From assembly GCA_949775045.1 (NCBI GenBank), contig OX459104.1:6095306-6159305 (forward strand): 64,000 nt of DNA, written 5' to 3'. Each line of letters begins with the position of its first letter. The first letter of the stretch is position 1. A model generated the notes under the pieces. That model ran no database searches. It was not told where the DNA came from and saw only the letters and a list, made by a program, of their open reading frames with translations. The stretch is from Metridium senile (lineage: Eukaryota > Cnidaria > Anthozoa > Actiniaria > Metridiidae). The position numbers were made by a program, and so were the translations under genes. Positions 28,996 through 44,714 of this stretch are shown piece by piece.

Positions 28996-29319
28996 GGTAA
29001 TTTCGTCAACTACCTCTCTTGTAAATGTCGTCTTCGCGTAGTGCAGTCTGGTTTTGTAAGAACACGTTGAATTTTGCAGCGGAAGTCAACCGTCTAACCC
29101 GGTGAAAACCGGAAACTCACGCTACCAAAAAATCGATCCATTACATCACCATGACGTCATAGCCCCTTGAGCCAAGTAAACATCGAGTAAGGAAAATGAT
29201 TTATGAATGTGATATCTTAGAATGTGTGGATGTGAGTGTAAGGGTTATGTTTTTAAAGAGGATGAGTTGTTATTCGTAATGATGATCAAGTTTCAGTAGT
29301 ACGTTATAAAGATAATGAT

Positions 29320-29536
29320 GGTGAAGGATGAAACTATAGTGACGACGACGTGACGACGACGACCACGATGATGGTGGGATGATAATGACCACGACGATGA
29401 TAGTGATGGTGATATGATCATACTAGTGACGACGACTAGTGACGACGAGTCGTGACGACGACGACGACGATGATGGTGGGATGATAATGACCACGACGAT
29501 GATAGTGTTGGTGATGATCAAACTAGTGACGACGAC

Positions 29537-29569
<33 letters not shown>

Positions 29570-30190
29570 TGATGATGATAATGGTGGGATGATAATGACG
29601 ACGACGACGATGATGATGATGGTGATGGTGGGATGATAATGACGACGACGACGATAATGATGGTGATACTAGTGACGACGACGTTACGACGACTAGTGAC
29701 AACGACGACGATGATATTGGGATGATAATGACGACGATGAAGATGATGATGGTGATGATCATGCATACTACGACGACATGACGACGACGATGATGATGAT
29801 TGTAGGATGATATTGACGACGACGACAATGATGATGATGGTGATGAGTATACTAGTGACGACGACGACGCGATGATGGTGGCATGATAATGACGACGACG
29901 ATGATAATAATTGTGATAAAGATGATAATGGCGACGACAATGATAATGATGGTGATGAGTATACTAGTGACGACGACGACGACGCGATGATGGTGCAATG
30001 ATAATGACGACGACGATTATGATGATGGTAAGGATGACGACGACAACGGCGACGATAACGATGGTGGCGATGACAGTGATGATGATGATTTTGATAATGT
30101 TGATGAAGATGCTTGATGATGGTGAAGGTAATGATGATAATGATAAGAACAACGATGAAAATAATGTTGGTGATGATGATGATAGCCGTT
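29320..30190 (+). repeat. GAC/GAT microsatellite with higher-order blocks
   Basis: Runs of GAC and GAT triplets punctuated by ACTAGTGACGACGAC and GGTGGGATGATAATGAC blocks that recur about every 100 bp, so the region has a second-level repeat. It starts about 325 bp upstream of the unidentified gene's ATG. Confidence 0.9.
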
Positions 30191-30769
30191 TTCACACTAG
30201 AAGAAAGACACAAAGTCAGTTATGAACGGTCACAATTTGTGACAGAAAAAGTCATCAGACGCCGACACATTTACGGACAAGCTGAAAACGGCCACTGATT
30301 ATAACGATGGCGATAGTGATTATGATAACCATCATGGTCATAATAACAATGATGATAATAATCGAAGACGATCATATAGAGAATATTACATGGGCACGCG
30401 AAGATATGAATACTATAAGACAGAATCCATGTCTCCAAGCGTTCATGTATTATTCTGTTTATTATATAAACAAAAATTATTTTTATGCAAAACTGTTAAA
30501 AATGATATTTTCACCTGTAAAATTACCGTATTTTTACATGTGTTCAAATACGATATTTCTCAGTGGCAGAAATCCCTGTAAACAACTGTTATTTATAAAA
30601 TAAATATGATTACTATCGTAATAGGTGAGCGTAGTGTTTACAGGTGTTAGCATTGTAATGCTAATTTTTCCACCATATAGAGTAGTAGAGGTTATTTTCT
30701 ACTTGCTTTAGCGTTTGTTTATTTGACAGTTTGTGATATACAAACACTATATAGATTAAGAAAGTCTAG

Positions 30770-30975
30770 TTTCTAAGGCAACCACTTTCACAATAAATCT
30801 TTTCATTTTCTTTGTTCTGATAACAATGGTTGGTTGGCAAAACCATAATAAAATACGTCACTACACGTCCACCTATAGATTTTTCCATTTTCTTTGTTCT
30901 AATAACGATGGTTGGTTGGCAAAACCATAACAAAATACGTCACTGCACGTCTACCAAATAAATACGCGCATTTTA
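30770..30975. mobile_element. GGTTGGCAAAACCATAA repeat family, tandem pair
   Basis: TTCATTTTCTTTGTTCTGATAACAATGG-type sequence (from 30802) followed by TTGGTTGGCAAAACCATAA occurs twice about 75 bp apart; relatives are near 31740-31805 and, inverted, 62700-62950. Confidence 0.6.
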
Positions 30976-31384
30976 TTATATTCATATGCGAATTAAACTC
31001 GTTAAAGACATCATTATTATCAGTAATGATTAATGGTGATAATGATGACATTACTAGATTATTTTTGTCATGTTTCTGGCCCATTTTGCCTTTTAATTTG
31101 AGGAAGGTTTAATGCATTTTTTATGGACTTTGTGACGTCTCTCAGACATGCAATATCCGAAGTCTAGCAGCTAAGTACACTTCATTGTTGGGTTATGTTT
31201 AATGGAATCAGTCAGTCAACAAAGAATTAAAATTTTCGCATTATGTTGGAACACCTGACTCATCTGAGTGACAATGTGACAGATATACAGCAATTTAAAA
31301 AAGGTTGTTCAGGAAGTCATAACACAGGACGCCCAACCTCACTATTAGTGTTGATTTACTAAAGATAGGCGAGCGTCGGCGAGC

Positions 31385-31705
<321 letters not shown>

Positions 31706-32389
31706 GTGTTTACAAGTGTTGGTATTGTGATTCTAATTTGCCAACCATTTTAACAATAAATTTGTTAATTTTCTTTGTTCTAATAACAATGGTTGATTGG
31801 CAAAACCATAACAATGGGTACTTTGGAAAAACTTCGATTTTTTGTCTTAAAATTTAATAAAATTCAATAAACCTCTTACAGTGTCTTCTTGTTGATCTCT
31901 AGAATCCTCTGACTTAAAACTGACTTTCTCAAACAACGTCCTTTTGGACCGTTAACGATTTTTGAACTACACCATCCAAAGTCGTCATTTCAGTGGGCCA
32001 ATTTAGACATAAAATGGCGAAAGATTAATATTGTGACTAAATAGAAACTATTAGTTAGTAACTATTTTGTATTTTTTTTTCATGGTTTTAGTGTTTTTGC
32101 TCTTACTCGACACATAAATGATAGCCTGCGTAACAGCTCGGAGGGGAAGGGAGAGGGAAAATGAAGGTTCTTCCCCAGCCCTCCTCTTCCTCCTTTTCCC
32201 TCCCCTCCCCCTCCCCCTCCCCCTAGAGAGGCGCTACGCAGGCTACATAATGATGACAATTTAAAATTTTTTCGTCATAAAATATTATTTGCTATCAAGT
32301 AATTATATTTATTTACAGGTAAAATATATATTTACAAGAATATTATCATTATGATAAAATAATGATTATTTCTTAATAAGTTACACAGA

Positions 32390-32506
32390 TTATTTGTTGA
32401 GTTCATTGTTTTGTCTGAGTTCTGTTGTCTTCTTATTGATGTACTCTTCGTCTTCTGGTCGAATTCGAAAAAAATGGACTTTTTGCTCCTCAACAAAGTT
32501 TCTTAT
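32390..32506 (-). CDS. terminal coding exon of an unidentified small gene
   Basis: On the minus strand TTTATTCAG is followed by a 39-codon frame ending in TAA: IRNFVEEQKVHFFRIRPEDE and then EYINKKTTELRQNNELNK. The charged, helical content and good acceptor look coding, and an AATAAA lies about 80 nt downstream. It could be the last exon of the gene starting at 37842. However, exon 1 there ends in phase 1 and this exon begins in phase 0, so at least one unseen exon of 3n+2 nt would be needed. A 21 nt candidate microexon at 33342-33362 (GT-AG borders) does not solve the phase alone. Function unknown. Confidence 0.45.
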   Translation of the reverse strand: MRNFVEEQKVHFFRIRPEDEEYINKKTTELRQNNELNK

Positions 32507-32622
32507 CTGAATAAAAAAGACAACAAAAATCACTCTAATCCTATATAAGGTGGATGTAGAAGAACCTGCTGTGTGCTTCAAATCAGGTCTCAGACATATC
32601 ACAGGGAGCACAAGCTCGCCCA

Positions 32623-32818
32623 GGGTCCCCTAAGTCAAGTTTTTGACATGTTCAGAAAAAATTCATAAACTTCATCTTCAATATGAAGTAGTCCTTTACC
32701 TCTGTACTGCCTAGGAGCAACAGAAGACAGACAGTACAGAAGTAAAGGACTACTTCATATTGAAGATGAAGCTTATGAATTTTTTCTGAACATGTCAAAA
32801 ACTTGACTTAGGGGACCC
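32623..32818. repeat. 196 bp near-perfect foldback
   Basis: Arms of about 80 bp beginning GGGTCCCCTAAGTCAAG, with only scattered mismatches, around a spacer holding CTGTACTG / CAGTAC. Transcribed from either side it would give a long double-stranded RNA. Confidence 0.85.
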
Positions 32819-33429
32819 GTGAGCTGTTTGGTGTCCAAGGTACTAGTCGAACGGATGTTTTCGGTGGTTTTCGTTCAGACTTTTCGTGTTTGTTGAATCC
32901 TTACTCCGGCTAACCATAACCGATTTTGAATCAACCTACATATATATATTTAGGAAATTTATCAGTCTTTCTCATTATGGTGGTCGAATTAGTGTAGAAT
33001 TTCATTTAGCACTCGCATTTAGGTGAGAAGTAAGATTGATCGGCTCGGCTCGATTGGTTTCCACCCTTGTCTTCTTCTTTGTCTTTCTGGGGTATTTTCG
33101 TCAAAATCGCTCTAATTGAGCTAAAACTCGGTCACAGACTAGAAAACAGTTATACAAAACTATCTAGTACATCAAAAAGTCTTTATTATTGTATATTTGA
33201 GGCCCAGCAAAAAAGGATATTTCGCGACTCCATACATTTACTGTAAAACATCACAAGTGACAAACTTGGGCTCCCTGTGGACATACTAGAGGGCCAAGGG
33301 ACATACTACAAACTCTACTGTAAATCTTTTGGATAACTTACCGGCATGAAGCAATGGTCCTCCTGAGGAAACTTGTGAAAAAATACAAAATATACTGTAA
33401 TTCCTATGAAAAGAAAATTATAAAATGAA

Positions 33430-33444
33430 TGAATGGATGGATGT

Positions 33445-33493
<49 letters not shown>

Positions 33494-33520
33494 TAGATAG
33501 ATAGATAGATAGATAGATGT

Positions 33521-33580
<60 letters not shown>

Positions 33581-33616
33581 TCTCATAGATAGATAGATAG
33601 ATAGATAGATAGTCTC

Positions 33617-33656
<40 letters not shown>

Positions 33657-33692
33657 TCTCATAGATAGATAGATAGATAGATAGATAGTCTC

Positions 33693-33780
<88 letters not shown>

Positions 33781-33800
33781 TCTCATAGATAGATAGATAT

Positions 33801-33874
<74 letters not shown>

Positions 33875-33875
33875 G
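33430..33875 (+). repeat. GATA tetranucleotide array with TAGTCTCA interruptions
   Basis: ATAGATAG runs of about 24-100 bp separated by single TAGTCTCATAG blocks (near 33580, 33612, 33655, 33687, 33780). The shared interruption shows that larger blocks have duplicated, not only tetramers. Confidence 0.93.
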
Positions 33876-33962
33876 GATGAATGAATGAAAAAGATAGAGA
33901 AATAATGAATATGAAAATAAAGAAAAGGGAAAAAACTATGAAATTATATATATACAAGCAAT

Positions 33963-34140
33963 AGGTAATATAATGAAATTTGTAATGTCACCGTAAAAAA
34001 TGTTGACTTTACTTTACTGACGTTTCGAGCTTTAGCCCTTTGTCGGAGTGACTCTGACAAAGGGCTAAAGCTCAAAACGTCATTAAAGTTAACTCAACAT
34101 TTTTTTTGGTGTTACAACCGGAAATTTCATTATATTACCT
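33963..34140. mobile_element. 178 bp MITE with AGGTAATATAATGAAATT ends
   Basis: Inverted ends, with inner arms GACGTTTCGAGCTTTAGCCC and the complement GGGCTAAAGCTCAAAACGTC. Centre TTTGTCGGAGTGACTCTGACAAA. Confidence 0.85.
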
Positions 34141-34299
34141 TAGTATCGTTTATATCAAACATCAACACAGCCTATAATAGTGGCAATTGTACCAATGCTA
34201 TCTATCCAGACTGTTTCAATAGCGGGCAAATTAGTACTTCAAATAGTTAAAACACAAATCATAAATCACTTTTTTTAACGTCTCAATCTTATAGCCAGA

Positions 34300-34395
34300 C
34301 ACAAGTGTCCTACTAATATTTGGGGAGATTCTGACTGATACTCTGACACAATACCCCTACATATAAAGCACACAACTTTGCTCAATCTTATATCC
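34300..34395 (-). mobile_element. 3' fragment of the SINE seen at 37415-37694
   Basis: AAGTGTCCTACTAATATTT, TCTGACTGATACTCTGAC and AAGCACACAACTTTGCTCAA parallel, in the same order and orientation, the tail of the longer SINE. The tRNA-like head is absent. Confidence 0.65.
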
Positions 34396-34439
34396 AGACA
34401 CAACACTTCAAAAAGTGATCACTTAAACCGAGTGCAAAT

Positions 34440-34702
34440 TACTTAAAGCTAGGTCCATGGGGTAAGAAGTAAAATCAGTGGCAAAATATTTCTTAGTTCA
34501 AGTCCAAGTTCACTTTTTTTAAGAATCGACTTCTTGGTTTAAGTAGTTGCAATCATCACTTAAAACTAGTGAGAAGCTAAGCCTACTTATCCCAAGAAGT
34601 CGATTCTTAAAGGAAGTGAAACTTGGACTTGAACTAAGGAATATTTCCTCTACTGATTTCAAGTGAAACTACTACTTACCCCATGGACCTAGCTTTAAGT
34701 AA
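34440..34702. repeat. foldback of about 260 bp with ACTTAAAGCTAGGTCCATGG arms
   Basis: Left arm segments ACTTAAAGCTAGGTCCATGG, AGTTCAAGTCCAAGTTCACTT and AGAATCGACTTCTTGG are followed by their complements in reverse order. It adjoins the satellite at 34755. Confidence 0.8.
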
Positions 34703-34754
34703 TTGGAGCGAGTAGAGAATACCCGTCCATTTTTTTGAGTTTAATGAAATTGAA

Positions 34755-37310
34755 TGTACCGCAGTCCCGTAGTGATCACAAAGCCTTATGGTGAACTATG
34801 AATTCTATTAGCTTTTGAAAACGACCCAATCTAGCTATATATTCAAGTGCTACCGCAGTCCGCAGTCCCATAGTGATCACAAGGCCTTATGGTGAAGTAT
34901 GAATTGTATAAGCTTTTGAGAACGACCCAATCAAGCTATATATTCAAGTGCTACCACAGTCCGCAGTCCCGTAGTGATCGCAAAGCCTTATGGTGAAGTA
35001 TGAATTGTATATAATAATAATAATAATAATAACTTTATTCAGGTGTCTATGTATTTAGTTTATACAACTAATTGGGGACACAAAGGAAAAGGAAAGAAAA
35101 AGTAAAAGTAAAAAATATCTATATGTAATATTAATCTATAACTATAGTGTATATATATATGTAAAATTTATCTTAAAAATATTTATAGAATTAAGTTAAG
35201 TTAAGTTAAGAAGTTATAATACAAATATATGTAAATGTATAATAGAAATTATAATAAATATATAGAGATATCTATTGTTACGAGTTGCATAGTTTGCAAC
35301 AATTAATGTTATTTTCTAATATATTGGATAGATCCAATTTCCTAATTTTCATTTTAAAAGAGTTTATGCTGGGTGATGATCTGAGATCCACATTGAGCTT
35401 AGACCAAATATACGGTCCTAGATATCTAATAGTATGTTTACCATAACTCACTGTGTCAAATCTAGGAATGTTGAAATCATTATTTCTAAGTGAATATCGC
35501 GCATTAGTCTGCATAAATATTTCATTGATGATATTAGGCGCCAGACCATTCTTAACTTTATACATTAATACTGCTATATCCTGCAAACGGCGGTTCAATA
35601 ATGAAGATAAATTAGCTTTCTTAAGAAGTTCTTCATATGACTCTGAGAATGATTTGAAAACAGCTCTAAGCGCTCTCTCTTGAATGCGTTCAATCTTTCT
35701 ACAGTCAGATGCTCTACAAAAATGCCAAGCTAAATGGCAATAAGTTAGATGCGGCAGGATGGATGATTTATAAATTATAAGCTTAGCTTTAGTAGGTATT
35801 AAATTTCGCAATCTCATGAGTACCCCCACTTTCTGACTAGTCTTCGTACATATATTGCTAATATGACTAGTAAAATCAAAATTCCCATCAATTTCAACTC
35901 CTAATAACTTAATAGATGGAGTACTAGTAATGCCTTCATCTCCTATGTGCAGAATAGTGTCCTGATTTTCTCTATCTATATTTCTAGGATTGATACTAAT
36001 ACATTGAAATTTGTCTGAATTGGCTAAGAGAAAATTGTCTCTATACCAGGACATGGCTAGATTGCCTTGAGTGCTTAACTTTGACATGACAGTGTCATAT
36101 TTAGTTCCAGTTAGATATAACTGGTGGTCGTCAGCGTACATAGTAAGATTAGATTCTTTGACCAAGAAGGGCATATCGTTTTGAAACAGGTTCCAAAGAA
36201 GAGGTCCAAACGAAGAGCCTTGAGGACAGCCACGTAACATGCTCTTCCATTCACTTGAGATACTATCCAGCTTTACTCTGTTATATCTTTCGTTTAGAAA
36301 AGAACGAATGAGATCAAGGGAACAACTTCCAAAGCCATATGCGTCTAATTTCTTAATGACGAGAGTATGACATAGAGAATCAAACGCCTTACTCATGTCA
36401 GTAGAGAGTACGGCCACTAGTTCCTTTCTGTCGATCGCCTGTTTCCAGTCTTCAATTAATCTTACCAAGGTTGTTTGACAGCTATGATTCTTTCTGTACG
36501 CTGTCATTCTTTGAGATAGAGTTGAGTCAAAATGTTCCGTGATTTGCTTGCAGAGTAATAGTTCAAAGACTTTGTCTATAGTCATAAGAGTTGTGATTGG
36601 TCGATAATTCTGGGCGTCTTGTCTGTCACCTTTCTTGAAAACTGGGGTAAGCTCTCCTTTCTTCCATGCACCAAACCAGTAACCAGTCTCAATACATTTG
36701 TTGTATAGATTAGTGAGCGACGGTGCAATACCAACAGCTACTTCCTTTAGAAGTTTAGGTGGCAATCCTACATCCCATCCGCAAGACTTTCTGACATTGA
36801 TCTTTTCAAGTGAGTCCTGTACTTCAGATTTATCTATACGTGCGAAGTTAAACGTAGACTCGACGTGTGATTCTCTTATCATCTGGACACTACTGTGATT
36901 GTCGAGGTCTTTCTCAGTAAGGCTATTAACATGATCTCCACCGATGTTTACTGCAACTGTAGAGAAGTAATTAGCAAGGGTTTCAGCTACTTGCTTTTGA
37001 TCTTTCACGATAGTTTCATCTTTGTCACTTCTAAGACAGATCGAAGTAGTCCCTTTGGTTTTATTATTCAGGAACGGTCTGAAAGTATTGAAGAACTCCC
37101 TAGGCTTGGCCTTCTTGGACTTCTTGGACTTCAAGCTTTTGAGAACGACCCAATCAAGCTATATATTCAAGTGCTACCACAGTCTGCAGTCCCGTAGTGA
37201 TCACAAAGCCTTATGGTGAAGTATGAATTCTATTAGCTTTTGAAAATGACCCAATCAAGCTATATAATATATTCAAGTGTTACCGCAGTCCGCAGTCCCG
37301 TAGTGATTGG
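34755..37310 (+). repeat. 101-105 bp satellite, five units, split by a LINE
   Basis: CAGTCCCGTAGTGATCAC-type unit starts at 34762, 34863, 34964, then 37188 and 37293. Removing 35011-37132 rejoins a 103 bp unit. Outside it, GAGTAGAGAATACCCGTCC (34715) and its inverted copy (37376) face each other, so the satellite sits between inverted ends. Confidence 0.9.
35011..37132 (-). mobile_element. 5'-truncated non-LTR retrotransposon with open reverse-transcriptase frame
   Basis: The minus-strand frame runs open for 618 codons from the insertion junction to a stop at 35278. It has reverse-transcriptase motifs: YRPITTL (about 177-183), STDMSKAFDSL (Asp246), GCPQGSSFGPLL (302-313) and MYADD (332-336, catalytic Asp pair). 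C-terminal LTYCHLAWHFCR and RIQERALR also fit LINE proteins. No endonuclease domain and no start codon at the junction: the element is 5'-truncated. The 3' end has an AATAAAG-like stretch then a (TTA)n tail, typical of several CR1/L2/Jockey-type LINEs. No clear target duplication is visible. The intact frame suggests recent insertion. Confidence 0.9.
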
Positions 37311-37414
37311 GTTTCCTGTGTTTAACTGACGGACTGCGGACTGCGGTAGCAGTAAAAATATACATGTTTATTGTGGACGGGTATTCTCTACCCTAGCCAA
37401 GTAATTTGCAATTG

Positions 37415-37694
37415 GTTCAATAAGTGTCCTATCAATATTTTGGGAGACTCTGACCGATTCTCACTTTACTCCTACAATTATATAATTAAGCACACAACTG
37501 CGCTCAAGTCACATGTTGATATTTGCAGGGGAGCCAAACCGGATAACTCAGAGGAAAACCCCCGTGGCATGAAAGAGAACAATACAACCTACAAACTCTG
37601 TTCACTTGTCGCCCGAATCGAACCTGGACTCGTCACGCTGGAGACCGGGACATGAAAGGTCAGCGCTCTCACCGCTAGGCCACTCATGCCACCC
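37415..37694 (-). mobile_element. tRNA-derived SINE
   Basis: Read on the minus strand: AGTGGCCTAGCGGTGAGAGCG gives an A-box-like start (from 37684) and GGTTCGATTCG a B box (near 37615-37625). A body follows with GGGGGTTTTCCTCTGAGTTA and CCGGTTTGGCTCCCC, then a tail shared with 34300-34395. A tRNA-like Pol III head plus unrelated body is the standard SINE design. It starts about 20 bp into the intron after the 37716-37842 exon. Confidence 0.85.
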
Positions 37695-37715
37695 TTATAT
37701 TGCACTAGAACTCAC

Positions 37716-37842
37716 CTGCTGCTAAAGCTCCATTGAAAATCTTAAAAGCTCGTTGACTATTTGGGAAAATTAGTGGTTTTAGCAGCTCACTTTCGCTCGG
37801 AATTCCTTTCCCAACTGGAATCTTGCCTCTGTGTTCCGCCAT
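37716..37842 (-). CDS. first coding exon of an unidentified gene, divergent from TYMS
   Basis: Minus-strand ATG in a good context (CAAGATGGCG) opens a 42-codon frame plus one base, ending at GCAGCAG|GTGAGT. It begins MAEHRGKIPVGKGIPSES and ends IFNGALAA, where a hydrophobic segment seems to start. The clean start, strong donor and CpG/E2F-containing region just upstream support a real gene. Protein not recognised; a small membrane or mitochondrial protein is possible but unsupported. The continuation may include 32390-32506, with the LINE, satellite and SINE in the intron. Confidence 0.55.
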
Positions 37843-37910
37843 CTTGAAAAATTATACTCCACAGGAACCCCAGTTAATGGGAACTAGTATGATCGCAAAC
37901 GAGGCTATAA

Positions 37911-37923
37911 TTTCGCGCCAAAA
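37911..37923. promoter_or_regulatory. E2F/DP consensus site
   Basis: TTTCGCGCCAAAA is an exact match to the classic E2F site of S-phase promoters. It lies 69 bp upstream of the minus-strand ATG at 37842 and about 95 bp before the proposed TYMS leader-exon donor. Thymidylate synthase is a known E2F target in animals. Confidence 0.6.
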
Positions 37924-38015
37924 CTTATAATTGTTTTCTTCGATACAAGTACTCGTCTGTGGTTCTTCGCTTTTACGGTATTTTTCACAGGACAGACCTC
38001 ATCAATATCCAAAAG
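37924..38015 (+). other. possible noncoding leader exon of TYMS
   Basis: ATG-free sequence ending CCAAAAG|GTACGT, a plausible donor. The TYMS coding exon starts immediately after a pyrimidine tract and AAG at 40204, so an intron of about 2.2 kb joining them is plausible. The start of transcription is unknown. Confidence 0.4.
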
Positions 38016-38120
38016 GTACGTTCTAATATCATTTATTACTGTTATTGTACATTTTGCTGAGCAAAATTCTAAGTTTTTCTCCTTTTTTCTGTCTTTTTGT
38101 TGTTGTTTTCCAAGTTGATA

Positions 38121-38133
38121 TTTTGGCGCGTAA
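38121..38133. promoter_or_regulatory. second E2F-like site
   Basis: TTTTGGCGCGTAA differs from the canonical site at one position and is in the opposite orientation to the site 210 bp upstream. It would be in the leader intron. Confidence 0.4.
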
Positions 38134-38609
38134 ATTTTGGAAATTGCTCTCGACTGATCTACGGCAAATTTATCTTGAATTTAATCAAACTTTAAAATTA
38201 AGTTCTTTAGTGATAGTTTAACTATATAAGTTGTGTTTTTTGGAATGCTTTTGCTGTGCAATAGCGAATTTTCAACCATATTTTACTGCATTGTTTTAAG
38301 AGCTTTTAATAAGTTTACCTATCATTTATTGTCCTTGCTCGCCTTGCTCGCCTTGCAAAACCCCTCTAGACGGAACAATGCTTGGATAAATGAAAACTGT
38401 TTGGTCCAGGTAGGTTTTTGAGTTGATAAAGGTTTCATTGGAAGCTTTTGTAAAATTTGGGACCACAAATTATTTCCGATTTAATTTAATTTTTTTTTGG
38501 TTTTGTGTAATGCCCCGACGAACCAGGACTAGCACTTAGCGACCATTAGGTATTTGATAAGGGTGGGGTGGGGAAACTTTTCGGTGCAGGATATTTATTT
38601 GTGCTTGAG

Positions 38610-38806
38610 CAGGGGGTGGATCCAGGATTTTCAAGAAGGGGGGGGGGGGGGGGGGGGGAAATTTTGGAAAAGGGAGGGGGATTTTGGTTTTGGATATCAT
38701 AAAAACCCCAATAATGCTGGAGCTATCCCGGACGTGAGATATAACTACTTAAAAAAGAAGGGGGGGGGGGGAAGTCACCCAATTCCCCTCCCCAGGATCC
38801 GCCCCT
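38610..38806. mobile_element. MITE with CAGGGGGTGGATCCAGG ends and poly-G runs
   Basis: Left end CAGGGGGTGGATCCAGG and right end CAGGATCCGCCCCTG are inverted copies. The interior holds uninterrupted G runs of about 20 and 10 bp. Confidence 0.75.
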
Positions 38807-38812
38807 GTCGAG

Positions 38813-39180
38813 GTAGCCTGCGTGCAGCCGGTTTAATTACCCGTAATAACCGTCTGCGAAAGTTTGCCAGATATCATGTTCTCTGTGACCCGATATAAGA
38901 AGCGATTTCTGATTGGCTCTCGCTAGGATCAATTCTTACGCGAACTCTGATTGGTCAACGGCACTGCATAATCTCTTCCGGTTGAGATGTTTTTGTTGCT
39001 ACATGCACGTGAGTTTGACCATGTTGACAGCTAGAGTAAAGAAATGGTCTAAATATATTACAATCAGCACTTTCACTTTTCAATGTTCTTCAACGGACGC
39101 TGTGATGTTAAGAACACGATATCTGGCGAACTTTCACAGACGGTTATTACGGGTAATTAAACCGGCTGCACGCAGGCTAC
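38813..39180. mobile_element. MITE of about 368 bp with GTAGCCTGCGTGCAGCC ends
   Basis: Inverted ends of about 65 bp: GTAGCCTGCGTGCAGCCGG through CCGTAATAACCGTCTG and AGATATC, answered by complements at 39115-39180. No transposase. TA lies inside both terminal boundaries (gTA... / ...cTA). Confidence 0.85.
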
Positions 39181-40204
39181 TGTCGAGGCTGTGCAAGATG
39201 TTTTTGTCACTTTGCATGCTAGTCTCCCCTGCAGCCTTTGTTGGTCTTGTTCCATTCCCCTAGCTACTGTCCACTTCTCTTGGGGATTGGAACGAGACTA
39301 AAAACAGCTACGGGGGAGACTATTTGCATGATTTTTTTCCAGGGTTTTTTTGGTTGTGCATGATATGTTTAAAGCGGTGCTCGATATTTTTTGGGAGTAT
39401 TCTGCAACCTCCCCATCAATTTTCTATGTATGTACCTTACTGGGAATTGAACAACTGGTGCAGTGTTGCAGTTATCGCTATCTTTATCCTTATCTTTTAT
39501 TCTTGTCGAAATGGAGAGCTGTGACAAACATTATTGCCAGTTTAGGAACTGACCGTTTATTACGTCGCAGGGGCGGGGGCGTTGAAAATATAAAGGGAGT
39601 ACGTTTTTAAAAATATGTGAAAATGGGGGGGGAGGGTACACTTTTATATGGTCAGAATTCGTTGGGATTTGTTTCAAAAACACCGACTTATGTAGCTTTG
39701 AAAGAGAAGGGGACGTTTTCTATTAAACGATTTTAGAGGGGGTACAAATTTATTTTGGAATGAAACCACTGCCCCCCTGCGACGTAATAAATGATCGGCC
39801 CCATAATTTCGGTTTGCGAGGTTCTATATTGCCACAACAAACCAGGATTAGCACTTACTGGGATTTGAACAACTAGTGCAGTGTTCTTGATATTCATAGA
39901 TCCACTTTTTTCTTGAGTGAACATGAAACAATTGCGCAGTATTCCCACTGGAATATAGATTGTCTGACAAACATCATAGATTTCAGAAAGATTTAAAGCA
40001 TTTGCTGTTTTTTTTAACACATACTCTTAAAATACATAAATTCCAAGACAGACTTATAAAGTTTTCAGCAATATATGTATATATTCGTGCTGTATATTGA
40101 GAATATTTGGCTTGTTGGACGTAGCAACAGTAACTAAGATAGAACACAATGGACAGTGGATCTATGAATTGCTTTCTTTATCTTCATCTTATATTCTTGT
40201 CAAG
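39181..40204. other. TYMS leader intron, no exon seen
   Basis: Short inverted segments near 39230-39325 (CTCCCCTGCAGCC.. / CTACGGGGGAGAC) and 39550-39795 (TTTATTACGTCGCAGGGGCGG.. opposite CTGCGACGTAATAAATGATCGG) look like further foldback elements. No coding sequence. Confidence 0.45.

Positions 40205-44714
<4,510 letters not shown>

Noticed and set aside
29523..30213. 225-codon Ser/Arg/Ile-rich minus-strand frame
   Set aside because: Antisense of the GAC/GAT microsatellite.
32840..32950. Exon between GTAG and GTAAGG on the minus strand
   Set aside because: In the phase needed it opens with a stop codon.
33342..33362. 21 nt microexon as a called coding exon
   Set aside because: GT-AG borders are present but it does not solve the phase between the 37716 and 32390 exons, and random matches this short are likely.
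35278..37134. Host gene encoding a reverse-transcriptase-like protein
   Set aside because: It has a (TTA)n tail and splits a satellite unit precisely, so it is an inserted LINE fragment; the frame lacks an ATG at its start.
40097..40204. Upstream extension of TYMS to 40097
   Set aside because: The frame there has no ATG (a TTG at 40097) and the sequence just before 40205 is a pyrimidine tract ending in AAG, fitting a splice acceptor.
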